Assembly (NCBI GenBank): GCA_015654835.1
Contig: JAATGG010000264.1
Coordinates: 1-64,000 of the forward strand
Direction of reading: 5' to 3'
Length of the DNA stretch: 64,000 nucleotides
Source of the DNA: Terriglobales bacterium
GTDB lineage: Bacteria > Acidobacteriota > Terriglobia > Terriglobales > Acidobacteriaceae
Of the stretch, positions 19,541 through 30,079 are shown piece by piece (within the stretch, counting starts at the first letter, position 1; each line of letters opens with the position of its first letter). Position numbers and translations under genes: made by a program. The notes beneath the pieces are model-generated. The model was given only the letters and a program-made list of their open reading frames with translations, was not told where the DNA came from and ran no database searches.

Positions 19541-22180
19541 CTAAGCCATCGCCTCCCGGCTCATCGGTTCAAACCGCAACTGGTTCGAATCGCGATCCAC
19601 ATCCACCCGCACATGCGATCCGTGCAGCACCTCCCCATCGAGGATCTTCATCGCCAACGGATCTTGCACCATCCGTTGCAGTGCCCTCTTCAGCGGACGA
19701 GCCCCATACGCCGCATCCATGCCCGACGCCAGAATCAGTTGCCGCGCCGGCTCCGTCAACTCCAGCGAAATCTGCCGGTCTTCCAGCAGCTTCCGCACCT
19801 CGTTCAGCCGCAGTTCCAGAATCTCGTTCATCTGCGCGTGTCCCAGCGTATGGAAGATCACGATGTCGTCCACGCGGTTCAAAAACTCCGGCCTGAAGTG
19901 CTCGCGCAGCACCCGCATCACCGACTCCCGCGCCATTTCCAGATCGTGGTCGGTCTTCAGCGTATCGGCCGTCAGCAGCGCCGCTCCAAGGTTCGACGTC
20001 ATAATCAGCACCGTGTTTTTAAAGTCCACCGTGCGTCCCTTCGCGTCCGTCAACCGCCCATCGTCCATCACTTGCAGCAGGATGTTGAACACGTCCGGAT
20101 GCGCCTTCTCGATCTCGTCGAACAGGATCACCGCATACGGCCTGCGGCGCACCGCCTCCGTCAACTGCCCGCCTTCGTCATAGCCCACATACCCTGGAGG
20201 CGCGCCAATCAGCCGTGCCACCGCATGCTTCTCCATGTACTCGCTCATGTCGATGCGCAGCATGGCCTGCTCGTCGTCGAACAGAAACTCCGCCAGCGCT
20301 CGTGCTGTCTCCGTCTTGCCCACGCCCGTCGGTCCCAGAAAAATAAAGGAACCAATCGGTCGCTTCGGATCGCTCAACCCCGCGCGCGAACGACGAATCG
20401 CATTCGCCACCACCGACAGCGCCGCATCCTGCCCCACCACGCGCTCCCGCAGCCGCGTCTCCATCGTCACCAGCTTCTTGACCTCGCCTTCCAGCATCCG
20501 CGAAACAGGAATCCCCGTCCACTTGCTCACGATCCCGGCAATGTCTTCCTCATCCACCTCTTCCTTCAACATGCGCGCCACTCCGGACTTGCCGTCCTGT
20601 CCGGCTCCATCCTGCAGCGCGTTCAACTGCTTCAATTCCGTCTCCAGCTTGGGCAGTTCGCCATATTGAATCTGTGCCGCGCGGTCCAACTGTCCCTTGC
20701 GCGTCTGCTCCTCCGCCTCGAATCGCAGCGCCTCGATCTTCTTCTTCAATTCGCTGATGCGGCTGATCGCCTCGCGCTCCCGCGTCCACCGCGAGCGCAG
20801 CGCCGTAATCTGCTCCTGCAGCGTGGCCAGTTCGCGCTCTACCACATCCCGCCGGTCGAGGCTGTTCGCATCGGTCTCCCGCTTCAGCGCCGCGCGCTCA
20901 ATCTCCAGGGAAGTAGCCTGCCGCTCCAACTGGTCGATCTCCGTCGGCACTGAGCCGATCTGGATCGCCAACGAAGCCGCCGCCTCATCCACCAGGTCAA
21001 TCGCCTTGTCGGGCAAAAACCGGTCGCTGATATAGCGGTGCGACAACGTTGCCGCAGCTACAATCGCCGCGTCCTTGATGCGCACATTGTGGTGCGCCTC
21101 GTAGCGATCCTTCAGCCCGCGCAAAATCGCAATCGTGTCCTCGACGTTCGGCTCGCCCACATAGACAATCTGGAAGCGCCGCTCCAGCGCCGCATCCTTC
21201 TCAATGTATTTGCGGTACTCGTTCAGCGTGGTCGCGCCAATCGCCCGCAACTCGCCGCGCGCCAACGCCGGCTTCAGCATGTTGCTGGCGTCAATCGCGC
21301 CTTCTGCCGCGCCCGCGCCCACCAGCGTATGCAACTCGTCGATAAACAGCACCACCTGTCCATTCGACTCTTCAATCTCTTTCAACACCGCCTTCAGCCT
21401 GTCCTCGAACTCGCCGCGATACTTCGCTCCCGCCAGCATCGATCCCAGGTCGAGCGAGATCACCCGCTTGTCCTTCAGGCTCTCCGGCACGTCGCCGGAA
21501 ACAATCCGCCGCGCCAGTCCTTCCACAATCGCCGTCTTGCCCACGCCCGGCTCGCCAATCAGCACCGGATTGTTCTTCGTCCTGCGGCTCAGCACCTGGA
21601 CCACGCGCCGAATCTCCTCGTCGCGCCCAATCACCGGGTCCAGCTTGCCCCTGCGCGCCAGCTCCGTCAGGTCCTTGGCATACTTCTCCAACGCCTGAAA
21701 CTTTCCTTCGGGATTCTGGTCCGTCACTCGCTGCGATCCGCGTACCGCCGTCAGCGCCTTCAAAATCGCGTCGTGCGTCGCGCCCAGGGCCACCAGCGCC
21801 TCACCCGCCGCATCGCCTTTCTGATAGGCAGCGCCCAGCAGCAAGTGCTCTGTCGAAACGTACTCGTCCTTAAAGTTCGCGGCCTCCCGGAACGCCTGCT
21901 CCAGCGCCTTGTTCAACGCCTGGCTGAGTCCCGGTTGCGCCGCCGCTCCTGCCACTCGAGGCAGTTTTTCCTCGATGCTGTGCAGATCGCTCTCCAACCG
22001 TTCGGTGGGCACACCGATCTTTTCAAGCACAGCAGGAATTACGCCTTCGCGATCCTCGATCAGCGACAACAGCAAATGCACCGGCTGCATCTCCGGATTG
22101 CCAAGTTCCGTCGCCCGTTCCTGCGCCTGTTGCATCGCCTGCTGCGACTTGACTGTCAGTTTTTCCCAACGAATCGCCAT
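19541..22180 (-). CDS. clpB: ATP-dependent chaperone ClpB
   Basis: [57 protein letters not shown]. Confidence 0.97.
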   Translation of the reverse strand: MAIRWEKLTVKSQQAMQQAQERATELGNPEMQPVHLLLSLIEDREGVIPAVLEKIGVPTERLESDLHSIEEKLPRVAGAAAQPGLSQALNKALEQAFREAANFKDEYVSTEHLLLGAAYQKGDAAGEALVALGATHDAILKALTAVRGSQRVTDQNPEGKFQALEKYAKDLTELARRGKLDPVIGRDEEIRRVVQVLSRRTKNNPVLIGEPGVGKTAIVEGLARRIVSGDVPESLKDKRVISLDLGSMLAGAKYRGEFEDRLKAVLKEIEESNGQVVLFIDELHTLVGAGAAEGAIDASNMLKPALARGELRAIGATTLNEYRKYIEKDAALERRFQIVYVGEPNVEDTIAILRGLKDRYEAHHNVRIKDAAIVAAATLSHRYISDRFLPDKAIDLVDEAAASLAIQIGSVPTEIDQLERQATSLEIERAALKRETDANSLDRRDVVERELATLQEQITALRSRWTREREAISRISELKKKIEALRFEAEEQTRKGQLDRAAQIQYGELPKLETELKQLNALQDGAGQDGKSGVARMLKEEVDEEDIAGIVSKWTGIPVSRMLEGEVKKLVTMETRLRERVVGQDAALSVVANAIRRSRAGLSDPKRPIGSFIFLGPTGVGKTETARALAEFLFDDEQAMLRIDMSEYMEKHAVARLIGAPPGYVGYDEGGQLTEAVRRRPYAVILFDEIEKAHPDVFNILLQVMDDGRLTDAKGRTVDFKNTVLIMTSNLGAALLTADTLKTDHDLEMARESVMRVLREHFRPEFLNRVDDIVIFHTLGHAQMNEILELRLNEVRKLLEDRQISLELTEPARQLILASGMDAAYGARPLKRALQRMVQDPLAMKILDGEVLHGSHVRVDVDRDSNQLRFEPMSREAMA

Positions 22181-22289
22181 ATCTTCCGCTCCCGGCCGCC
22201 AGCCTCTCGCTCGTCCCACACAACACTGCGAGGCCCCAGCCCACTACTCACTCAGATTGATTTCCCTGGTCCCACGTCACACAAAAAAC

Positions 22290-22332
22290 AAGCGCCGGGC
22301 CGGCAAATTTGCATTTACCTCTCCCGGCGCTT
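22290..22332 (-). terminator. Rho-independent terminator downstream of hsp20
   Basis: AAGCGCCGGG ... CCCGGCGCTT inverted repeat followed (minus strand) by a U-run. Confidence 0.7.
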
Positions 22333-22422
22333 CCAATCCCAAGCCTGACTCGTGCCCAAGCCCAGTCTGCGCCACAAGCACGACCAAGCTAACAGCTAGA
22401 AGCTAGCGGCTAGAAGCTGCTC

Positions 22423-22866
22423 TTAAGCCGCCACATTGATCTTGATCTGCTTCGGCTGCGCTTCCGGCCGCTTGGTCAGCTCCAACTTCAATACGCCCGC
22501 GTTGTAGCTGGCCTGCACATGCTCCGTATCCACCGTCGAAGGCAGTGTGAATGCGCGGAAGAAGCCGCCATAGCGCCGCTCGATCCGGTGGAAATTCTCT
22601 TCCTTCTCTTCCTTCTCGAACTTGCGCTCTCCCTTTACCGTCAGCGTGTTGTTTTCCACGCTCACGTCCAGGTCCTTCTCCTCGACCCCCGGAACCTCAA
22701 GCTTCAACATGACCTTCTTGTCGTCTTCGTAAACATCGACCGCGGGCACGAAGCTGGCAGTCGTCAATGGAGCCTCGCCCCCATCGTTCATGTCGCGGAA
22801 AAGAGAGTTCATACGGTTCTGCAATGCGACAACTTCACGAAACGGATCCCAACGAGTAATTGCCAT
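22423..22866 (-). CDS. Hsp20/alpha-crystallin family small heat shock protein
   Basis: 147 aa; MAITRWDPFREVVALQNRMNSLFRDM; LEVPGVEEKDLDVSVENNTLTVKGER. Confidence 0.95.
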   Translation of the reverse strand: MAITRWDPFREVVALQNRMNSLFRDMNDGGEAPLTTASFVPAVDVYEDDKKVMLKLEVPGVEEKDLDVSVENNTLTVKGERKFEKEEKEENFHRIERRYGGFFRAFTLPSTVDTEHVQASYNAGVLKLELTKRPEAQPKQIKINVAA

Positions 22867-23175
22867 GATTCTGTCCTCCAGATGATTTCGAATCTCTGGG
22901 CCGGGAGTGTCACTCCCAACCGCTCACTTCATCTGATGGAGACTATAGCACAAAAGATGCATAAAACATGCGCGTAATACACTCATATAACGATCCAATA
23001 AGTTATCCCCATAACTTTCATTCACTTAGCTGACAAAATCTTCTCCTGTCCCTGCGCCGAAACCTCCGGCTTAGCCCCCTTGCCTCCAAATTCGCAATCT
23101 TTCGCCCTCAAACCGCCCTCCCCGCCACTATCCTTCGCCCTTGAAAACCCGCCGGCCCTCTACAATAAAACGCAG

Positions 23176-23985
23176 ATGATCGTCGCTTCCGGTCTTCCCC
23201 AATTCCAACTGATTGACTGGCGCTGGGCTTGGCTCACCGTCACAGCCTTTCTCGCCGGTCTGCTCAACGCGGTCGCCGGAGGCGGCTCGTTCCTGCTCTT
23301 TCCCGCCATGCTGGGCATGAAGATGTTGCCCATCCAGGCCAACGCCACCAACACCGTCGCCCTCTGGCCCGGCCAGCTCACCTCCATCGCCGCCTACCGC
23401 GAAGACATCCGCAAGAACATGCGCCTCGCCATTCCCATGGGATTGGCCGGCCTTCTCGGCGGCACCGTCGGCGCTATCGTGCTGCTCAATACCCCGCAGG
23501 CCACCTTCATGCGCCTGGTGCCCTGGCTGCTGCTGGTGGCCGCCACCATCTTTGCCGCCAGCGGCCCCGTCTCCCGCTGGCTTACCCGCCGCGCCAAGCT
23601 TCTCCCCGGCGAAGCCCGCCCGCCCCGCCGCACCACCATCTTCGTCTGCACCATCTTCGTCTGCTTTTATATCGGCTATTTTGGCGCGGGAGCCGGCTTC
23701 CTCATCATCACCCTGCTCTCCCTCTTCGGCTTCCAGGACCTCAATGAAATCAACGCCCTCAAAGTCGTCTCCAGCACCCTGGCCAACGGAGTCGCCTTCC
23801 TCATCTTCGTCGTCAGCGGACAGGTCGTCTGGCGCTATTGCCTGTTGGCCATGCTCACCTGCGCCATCGGCGGCTACACCTCCGCCCGCCTCGCCCGGCA
23901 CGTCCCCCAGTCCGTCCTGCGCGGACTCGTCATCTTCATCGGCTTCTCCATGGCCGCCTGGTTCTTCTGGAACAAGGGACAGTAA
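23176..23985 (+). CDS. TSUP/TauE-SafE family membrane transporter
   Basis: LAGLLNAVAGGGSFLLFPAML; multiple TM segments; FYIGYFGAGAGFLIITLL. Confidence 0.9.
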   Translation: MIVASGLPQFQLIDWRWAWLTVTAFLAGLLNAVAGGGSFLLFPAMLGMKMLPIQANATNTVALWPGQLTSIAAYREDIRKNMRLAIPMGLAGLLGGTVGAIVLLNTPQATFMRLVPWLLLVAATIFAASGPVSRWLTRRAKLLPGEARPPRRTTIFVCTIFVCFYIGYFGAGAGFLIITLLSLFGFQDLNEINALKVVSSTLANGVAFLIFVVSGQVVWRYCLLAMLTCAIGGYTSARLARHVPQSVLRGLVIFIGFSMAAWFFWNKGQ

Positions 23986-24054
23986 ACAGGGAACAGTAGA
24001 TAGCAGACAGAGAACAGTCGGCTGTCCCCCCGTCTGCTATCTACTGTTCCCTGT
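23986..24054. repeat. 23-bp perfect inverted repeat built from degenerate heptad units
   Basis: acagggaacagtagatagcagac (23986-24008) versus gtctgctatctactgttccctgt (24032-24054). Confidence 0.9.
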
Positions 24055-24071
24055 TCCCTTAGAATAAGAAC

Positions 24072-24527
24072 ATGAGTCACGAAGGCATCCGCATCGTCAG
24101 CAAGGAGCAGGACGCGCTCGAAGCCGAGGCCGAGCGCCCGCTGCCCCGCATCGCCATCACGCCGGAGAAAGTCCGCGTCCTGCTGACCGAAGGCAAAGGC
24201 CTTGAGATCGACTGGGCCGACGGCCACAAAAGTGCCTGGACCTTTGCCTGGCTCCGCGATGCCTGCCCCTGCGCCACCTGCAACGAGGAGCGCAAAGCCG
24301 ACGGCCGCAAGTCGGGCCAGCCCAAGCCAAAGCCCACCGAGTTGCTCCCCATGTACACTCCGCCCGCCAAACCGGCCAGCGCCCATGCCGTAGGCCGCTA
24401 CGCACTCCAGTTCAACTGGCTCGACGGCCACTCCGGCGGCATCTATTCCTGGGATTACCTGCGCAAAAACTGCCAGTGCCGCGAATGCACCTTCGCCGCC
24501 GCCGAAACGCCCGGCGTTCCCAACTAA
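24072..24527 (+). CDS. DUF971 (GBBH-like N-terminal) domain protein
   Basis: GLEIDWADGHKSAWTFAWLRDACPCATCNEE; YALQFNWLDGHSGGIYSWDYLR. Confidence 0.9.
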   Translation: MSHEGIRIVSKEQDALEAEAERPLPRIAITPEKVRVLLTEGKGLEIDWADGHKSAWTFAWLRDACPCATCNEERKADGRKSGQPKPKPTELLPMYTPPAKPASAHAVGRYALQFNWLDGHSGGIYSWDYLRKNCQCRECTFAAAETPGVPN

Positions 24528-24583
24528 GTTTTTCCAACGGAATTTTAGGGTCTTTCAGAGAAGCCCATCGAGACTGAAGATGC

Positions 24584-24673
24584 GCGTAGCCCGTCATCAA
24601 CCAGGGCTACGCCCGTCCATGGCGTGGGTGCCACCGTATCCAAGCTTGATGACAGGCGGCCCAGGTAGCACCC
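24584..24673. repeat. Twin-hairpin intergenic repeat element (REP/BIME-like)
   Basis: gcgtagccc/gggctacgc (24584-24612) followed by gggtgccacc/ggtagcaccc (24626-24673). Confidence 0.6.
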
Positions 24674-24700
24674 AACCACCGGGCCCCTCGCTCTTGTTCT

Positions 24701-25654
24701 CTATCGCCAGCGAATCTTGTCGACCCGCTGGGCCTCCAGTTGCCCGCCCTGGCGCAGAATGTCGCGAACATAGTCGGCATTGCGCAACCCATACAATTCG
24801 ATGTGCGGCGCAATAATCACCAGATTCGAAACGCCCATCATGCGCAGCAACAGCGGCCTCTGGATCACCGCATCCCCCAGCCGGTGCAGTTCGTACGGCC
24901 GGTTCTCCGAATGCCAGGACCCCTCTTCGACGATCAGCCGCTGGCTCGACGCACAGTATTTGGTCGTCTTCAGCTTCAACAGGTACAGCAGCAGCAGCAG
25001 CGTAAACAGCCCGCCGAAACCGAGCTTGATCAGCAGAAGAATGCGGTCCAGTCCCAGTCCTGCTTCGTTGCCCGGTTCGCTCCGCGGCGTCTCCGGTACC
25101 GCTTCGGATGTTCCATCGGAAGAGTTCCCGTCGGCAGCCGCCTCTGCCGCGCGATGGCCGCTCCGCGGCTTGTGTCCCAGCCGGCGCGCCGGCCCGGCAG
25201 ATCGGCCTTCCGCCGTAGCGCGAATGCCCCCGCGCTCCAGCGCCGCCTGCGCCGCCGGATTGCTCCCGACAACACCACGCCCCACCGCGCAGGCGATCAG
25301 CACAATCGCCATCAAAATCGCGTACTTGATCAAGCGCGGCACCAGCAGCGCCAGCGAGGGCGACTCCTGCCAGATCATCTCTTCGTCCGTGCTGTAGCGG
25401 ATCGATTCGGCCCGCCCGGTCACCGCGTTGTCGCCAATATTGCCCAGCACACCGCTGGCGGCCTGCACGGGAATCGTTGCCGGCTTCTGCTCTAAGGTGC
25501 GGGAAATACCGGACGGCGGCTGCAATCGTTTCGAGTCGTCGGAAGACGGCGCCAAAGGAATCCTCCCTCGCCCGGCACGCCGCGTAAGCCCACAAGGAGA
25601 GCGCGCGTCCGGAAAATAGGAATCAGGGTCTCGTCTCATTATAGGCGTCGGCAA
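24701..25654 (-). CDS. Membrane protein with bacterial PH-like domain
   Basis: Two TM segments; KTTKYCASSQRLIVEEGSWHSENRPYELHRLGDAVIQRPLLLRMMGVSNLVI resembles the bPH_2 fold family. Confidence 0.65.
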   Translation of the reverse strand: MPTPIMRRDPDSYFPDARSPCGLTRRAGRGRIPLAPSSDDSKRLQPPSGISRTLEQKPATIPVQAASGVLGNIGDNAVTGRAESIRYSTDEEMIWQESPSLALLVPRLIKYAILMAIVLIACAVGRGVVGSNPAAQAALERGGIRATAEGRSAGPARRLGHKPRSGHRAAEAAADGNSSDGTSEAVPETPRSEPGNEAGLGLDRILLLIKLGFGGLFTLLLLLYLLKLKTTKYCASSQRLIVEEGSWHSENRPYELHRLGDAVIQRPLLLRMMGVSNLVIIAPHIELYGLRNADYVRDILRQGGQLEAQRVDKIRWR

Positions 25655-25686
25655 CCTGACGGCGCCGCACCGGCGGCGCCGCTCCC

Positions 25687-27123
25687 TTATGCGTTGATTG
25701 CCATGCCTTCCACCGCGCCGTAGCCATCCAGCATCGCTTCCGACAGCGTCGGATGCGCGTGGATCGTGAACATCATCTCCTCCACCGTGCCCTCCAACTC
25801 CATCACCGCCACCGCCTCGGCAATCAATTCCGTCGCCTGCGGCCCGATGATGTGAACTCCCAGAATCTCGCCATACTTTGCGTCCGACACGATCTTCACG
25901 AAGCCGTCGTGGCTGTCCACAATCGTCGCCTTGGAGTTGCCCGCGAACGGGAATTTTCCCACCTTGACGGTGTAGCCCTTCTCCTTCGCCTGCGCCTCCG
26001 TCAGCCCCGCCGAACCGATCTGCGGCTCGGTATACGTGCAGCCCGGAATCCGGTCGCGGCGCACCGGCCTGAAGTTCCGGCCGGCAATCTTCGACATCGC
26101 CACAATCCCGCTCATCGCGCCCACATGGGCCAGTTGCGGCAGGCCCGCCACAATATCGCCGATGGCAAACACGCCCGGCTCCGCCGTCTCCTGCGCTTCA
26201 TTCACCTTGATAAATCCGCGCTCCACCTCGGCCTTGATGCGGTCGAGATTGATGTTGTCGGTGCGCGGCGCCCTGCCCACGGCCACCAGCACCTTCTCGG
26301 CTTCCTTCACCTGCGTCTTGCCGTTGGAGTCGGTCCAGGTCACCTTCACGCCGGCCTCGGTCTTCTCGATCTTCTCGACCTTCGAGCCGGTATTCATGTC
26401 GATGCCTCGCTTCTTGAACACCCGCGTCAGTTCCTTCGAAATTTCCTCGTCCTCGACCGGCACAGCACGCGGCAAAAACTCGACGATGGTCACTTCCGAG
26501 CCGAAGCTGCGGAAAATCGAACTGAACTCCACGCCTACCGCCCCCGCCCCAATCACGATCAGCGACTTGGGAACCTGGTTGATGGCCAGAATTTCAACGT
26601 TGGTCAGGATGCGGCTATCGGGTTCCAGTCCAAAAATCGTGCGCGCCTCGGAGCCGGTCGCCAGAATCACGTTCTTGCCCTTCACCTGGCTGGTTTCGCC
26701 CGCCGCGCCGCCGCCGCCCTCGGTATACACCTCGACCGTATGCACGCCATCCTTGGCCGGGCCCGTCAGCCGTCCGTAGCCTTCGATGGTCGTCACCTTG
26801 TTCTTCCGCATCAGGAACTCCAGTCCCTTCGCGTGCTTCGCGACAATGCCGTTCTTGCGCTTCAACACCGTCTGCCAGTTGAGAACCGGCGCGGTCACGC
26901 CGTCGATGCCGTAGTCGGCCGCGTGCTTCAGATGATCCCAAATCTCCGCATTGAACAGAATCGCCTTGGTGGGAATGCACCCCACATGCAGGCAGGTGCC
27001 GCCCAGCTTGTCCGACTTCTCGATGAGAGCGACCTTCAGCCCGTACTCCGCGCCGCGGATCGCCGCCGTGTAGCCCGCCGGACCGCTGCCAATAATCACC
27101 ACGTCATAAATTGTCTCTGCCAA
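25687..27123 (-). CDS. lpdA: Dihydrolipoyl dehydrogenase
   Basis: YDVVIIGSGPAGYTAAIRGAEYGLKVALIEKSDKLGGTCLHVGCIPTKAI; TTG start likely. Confidence 0.95.
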   Translation of the reverse strand: MAETIYDVVIIGSGPAGYTAAIRGAEYGLKVALIEKSDKLGGTCLHVGCIPTKAILFNAEIWDHLKHAADYGIDGVTAPVLNWQTVLKRKNGIVAKHAKGLEFLMRKNKVTTIEGYGRLTGPAKDGVHTVEVYTEGGGGAAGETSQVKGKNVILATGSEARTIFGLEPDSRILTNVEILAINQVPKSLIVIGAGAVGVEFSSIFRSFGSEVTIVEFLPRAVPVEDEEISKELTRVFKKRGIDMNTGSKVEKIEKTEAGVKVTWTDSNGKTQVKEAEKVLVAVGRAPRTDNINLDRIKAEVERGFIKVNEAQETAEPGVFAIGDIVAGLPQLAHVGAMSGIVAMSKIAGRNFRPVRRDRIPGCTYTEPQIGSAGLTEAQAKEKGYTVKVGKFPFAGNSKATIVDSHDGFVKIVSDAKYGEILGVHIIGPQATELIAEAVAVMELEGTVEEMMFTIHAHPTLSEAMLDGYGAVEGMAINA

Positions 27124-27278
27124 GAGGACTCCGTTCCTGGGCGCGCTCCTTGAGAATCGAAACGCCGCTCCCACCGTTCAGTTTAACGGATGCACGGGAC
27201 AGTTTTTCGCTGCTCGATTCGGTCCGGATACAGGACTCGTTCCGGACACAGACCCCGCTTGAATTTACATGCCTGAAT

Positions 27279-28205
27279 TTACAAATTCTCTTGAACCAGC
27301 GCAGTCGCCAGCCGCAGCGTCTCCGCCTTATCGCCAAAGTCCGCCACCCAGTGCACCTCCGGCTCGCGGCGAAACCACGTCAACTGCCGCTTCGCATAGT
27401 TGCGATGCCCCTGCTGCGCGGCTTCCAGGGCCGCCGGCAAGCTCAGCGAGCCGTTCAGCACCCCCAGGGCCTGCCGGTAACCCAGCGAGTCGAGAGCCTT
27501 TACCGGACCGTAGCGGTCGAGCAGGTCGCGCGTTTCCTCGATCAGCCCCGCCGCAAACATTGCCGCGCAGCGCTGATTGAGCCGTTCATACAGCGTCTGC
27601 CGCGGCGGATTGAGTCCGATCCGCAGCATCCGAAAGCCGGTCAGTGGATCGCGCGCCATCACCTGCGACATGGGCTTCCGCGCCGCCAGGCAAATTTCAA
27701 TCGCCCGGATCAGTTTCGGCGCATCGTTCCGATGAATGCGCGCCGCCGAAGCCGGATCGAGCCGCGCCAGCACCCGGTGCAGCCAGTCTTCGGGCTGCTT
27801 TTCGCGGCTCCGTTCCAGCCGCGCCCGCAAGTCTGCCTGCCGCGCCGGCCCGGCAAAAAGCCCATCGGTCAGTGCCCGCAGGTAGAGCCCCGTCCCCCCC
27901 GTCACAATCGGCACCCTGCCCCGCCCGGCAATCTCGCGCAAGGCAGCCCGCGCACTCCGGCTATACTCCCCTGCGGTAAACGGCTGGTCCAGGTCGGCCA
28001 CGTCGATCAGGTGATGGGGCAGCCGCGCCTGTTCGGCAACAGACGGCTTGGCCGAACCCAGGTCCATGCCGCGATAGACGGCCACCGAATCGCAACTGAC
28101 GATTTCGCCGTTGAACTTCTCGCCCAGCGCCAGCGAAAGCGCCGTCTTGCCGCTGCCCGTCGGCCCCAGCAGCAGCACGGCGAGCGGCGCGGCGCGTTCC
28201 TCCAT
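27279..28205 (-). CDS. miaA: tRNA dimethylallyltransferase
   Basis: LAVLLLGPTGSGKTALSLALGEKFNGEIVSCDSVAVYRGMDLGSAKPS. Confidence 0.95.
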   Translation of the reverse strand: MEERAAPLAVLLLGPTGSGKTALSLALGEKFNGEIVSCDSVAVYRGMDLGSAKPSVAEQARLPHHLIDVADLDQPFTAGEYSRSARAALREIAGRGRVPIVTGGTGLYLRALTDGLFAGPARQADLRARLERSREKQPEDWLHRVLARLDPASAARIHRNDAPKLIRAIEICLAARKPMSQVMARDPLTGFRMLRIGLNPPRQTLYERLNQRCAAMFAAGLIEETRDLLDRYGPVKALDSLGYRQALGVLNGSLSLPAALEAAQQGHRNYAKRQLTWFRREPEVHWVADFGDKAETLRLATALVQENL

Positions 28206-28210
28206 CGTGC

Positions 28211-28399
28211 TCACGGCCGCCACCACCCCGGCGGAAAGATCCATCCCGGCCTGGTGTGCAGCAGCCACCACCCAAGAATCGCCGCCGCCACAACCAATAA
28301 CCCAAGCCCCTGGTTGCGCCGGTACACCCGCCGTTGCTCGTCGCGTCGCGCCTCTTCGGCCTGTTGCTGCGCGTAAGGCTTGATGCGGGTTTCCACCAT
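28211..28399 (-). CDS. Small single-TM membrane protein upstream of miaA
   Basis: MVETRIKPYAQQQAEEARRDEQRRVYRRNQGLGLLVVAAAILGWWLLHTRPGWIFPPGWWRP; 5 bp upstream of miaA. Confidence 0.65.
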   Translation of the reverse strand: MVETRIKPYAQQQAEEARRDEQRRVYRRNQGLGLLVVAAAILGWWLLHTRPGWIFPPGWWRP

Positions 28400-28567
28400 G
28401 CTGCGTCGCTCCCTTGCGGAGACCGGAACGGCATCCCGCCAACCATGCATCAGTATAGGGGAGTCGCAGTTTTCGCTATTTCCCCATCCGGTTTGACTTC
28501 CCCCCGCCGCATTGCGACCATAGCCTTTCGGGCCTCGGCTAAACCGGGGCAGCGAGGGGAAGCTGGC

Positions 28568-29845
28568 ATGAAGGTTTTGATCCTTGGGTCGGGGGGCCGC
28601 GAACATGCGCTGGCCTGGGCGGTTAAGCAGAGCGAACGCGTCACGGAGGTGGTGTGTGCGCCGGGCAACGGCGGCATGGCCCAGATCGCGCGCTGTATTC
28701 CTGTGGACCTCAAAGACCTCGACGCTCTGATCGGTGTAGCCCTGGCGGAGCAGCCGGGACTCACCATCGTCGGTCCGGAGCTGCCGCTCTCCCTCGGCAT
28801 CGTCAACGCTCTGCGCGAGCACGGTCTCCGCGTCTTCGGACCTACCCGCGAAGCCGCCATGCTCGAAACCAGCAAGGCCTTCGCCAAGCGCTTTCTGCAG
28901 CGCCACCAGATTCCCACCGGAGCCTACGCGGTCTGCACCACCGCCGCCGAGTTCGAGAAGGAAATCGAAAATTTCCATGCGCCTATCGTGGTCAAAGCCG
29001 ATGGGTTGGCCGCCGGCAAAGGCGTCCTGATCTGCCCCTCGCGCGCCACCGCCATCGAGGCTGCGCAAGGGCTGTTCAATGGCCGGTTGCTGGGTACGGC
29101 CGAGCAGCAGGTCATCATCGAGGAATTCCTCGAAGGCGAAGAGATCAGCTTTCTTTGCCTCACCGACGGCACCCATGTGGCGCCGCTCGTGCCCGCGCAA
29201 GACCACAAGCGCATCGGCGAACGCGACACCGGCCCCAACACCGGCGGCATGGGCGTCTACTCCACCGACGACATGCTCGAACCCGCCATGAAAGAGTGGA
29301 TTCTCCACCACATCGCCCTGCCCACCGTGCGCGGCATGGCCGAAGAAGATACTCCCTTCGCCGGCGTTCTTTATTGCGGACTGATGATGACCGCACGCGG
29401 GCCGCAGGTGCTGGAGTTCAACGCCCGCTTTGGCGATCCCGAGACGCAGGCCATCCTCATGCGGCTGGAAAGCGACCTAGTCGAAGCCTTGGAGGCCTGC
29501 GTGGACGGACGGCTCTCTGAAACAGAATTGCGCTGGAGCCCTGGTGCCTCGGCCTGCGTGATTGCCAGTTCCGGCGGCTATCCCGGCGACTACCGCACCG
29601 GATACCCCATCACCGGCCTCGACGACGCCGGCCGCGTTCCCGGGGTGCAGGTCTTCCACTCCGGCACCTCCCGCGCAGGCAATCAGTTGCTCACGGCAGG
29701 AGGCCGCGTGCTGGGTGTCACCGCCGCCGCGCCTTCCCTTGAAGAAGCTCTGAGCCGGGCCTATGAGGCCATGGCCGAGATCCACTTTGACGGCATCTAC
29801 TATCGCCGCGATATCGCCCACCGTGCGCGGAAAAAGCAGCCGTAG
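28568..29845 (+). CDS. purD: Phosphoribosylamine-glycine ligase
   Basis: MKVLILGSGGREHALAWAVKQSERVTEVVCAPGNGG; RDTGPNTGGMGVYS. Confidence 0.97.
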   Translation: MKVLILGSGGREHALAWAVKQSERVTEVVCAPGNGGMAQIARCIPVDLKDLDALIGVALAEQPGLTIVGPELPLSLGIVNALREHGLRVFGPTREAAMLETSKAFAKRFLQRHQIPTGAYAVCTTAAEFEKEIENFHAPIVVKADGLAAGKGVLICPSRATAIEAAQGLFNGRLLGTAEQQVIIEEFLEGEEISFLCLTDGTHVAPLVPAQDHKRIGERDTGPNTGGMGVYSTDDMLEPAMKEWILHHIALPTVRGMAEEDTPFAGVLYCGLMMTARGPQVLEFNARFGDPETQAILMRLESDLVEALEACVDGRLSETELRWSPGASACVIASSGGYPGDYRTGYPITGLDDAGRVPGVQVFHSGTSRAGNQLLTAGGRVLGVTAAAPSLEEALSRAYEAMAEIHFDGIYYRRDIAHRARKKQP

Positions 29846-30079
29846 CCTCCACACTCAGCTTCGAAGAACTGCGACGGCATTCGTGTCTCGGATGTGGCTA
29901 GTTGAAGGTCGAGATCGTCAGCTTGCTCCGGAACGTTGCGATCCTTACTCCGTACAGCACACTATCCGTGACAGAGGCGCAGTTGGACCACAGTGAACCG
30001 TGTAGCCGGACATCCTCCGGCATTCGCCGGCATTCGCCGGCGATTCGCTCGGCAGCGCAGCCCTCGCGTAAGCGAGCAG

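Noticed and set aside
19613-20953. 446-aa ORF antisense to clpB
   Set aside because: His/Arg/Gln-rich shadow ORF opposite ClpB.
25753-27153. 466-aa ORF antisense to lpdA
   Set aside because: His/Arg/Leu-rich shadow ORF opposite dihydrolipoyl dehydrogenase.
30014-30050. Short tandem cattcgccgg repeats
   Set aside because: Only two to three imperfect copies; consistent with local slippage, no spacer structure, not CRISPR.
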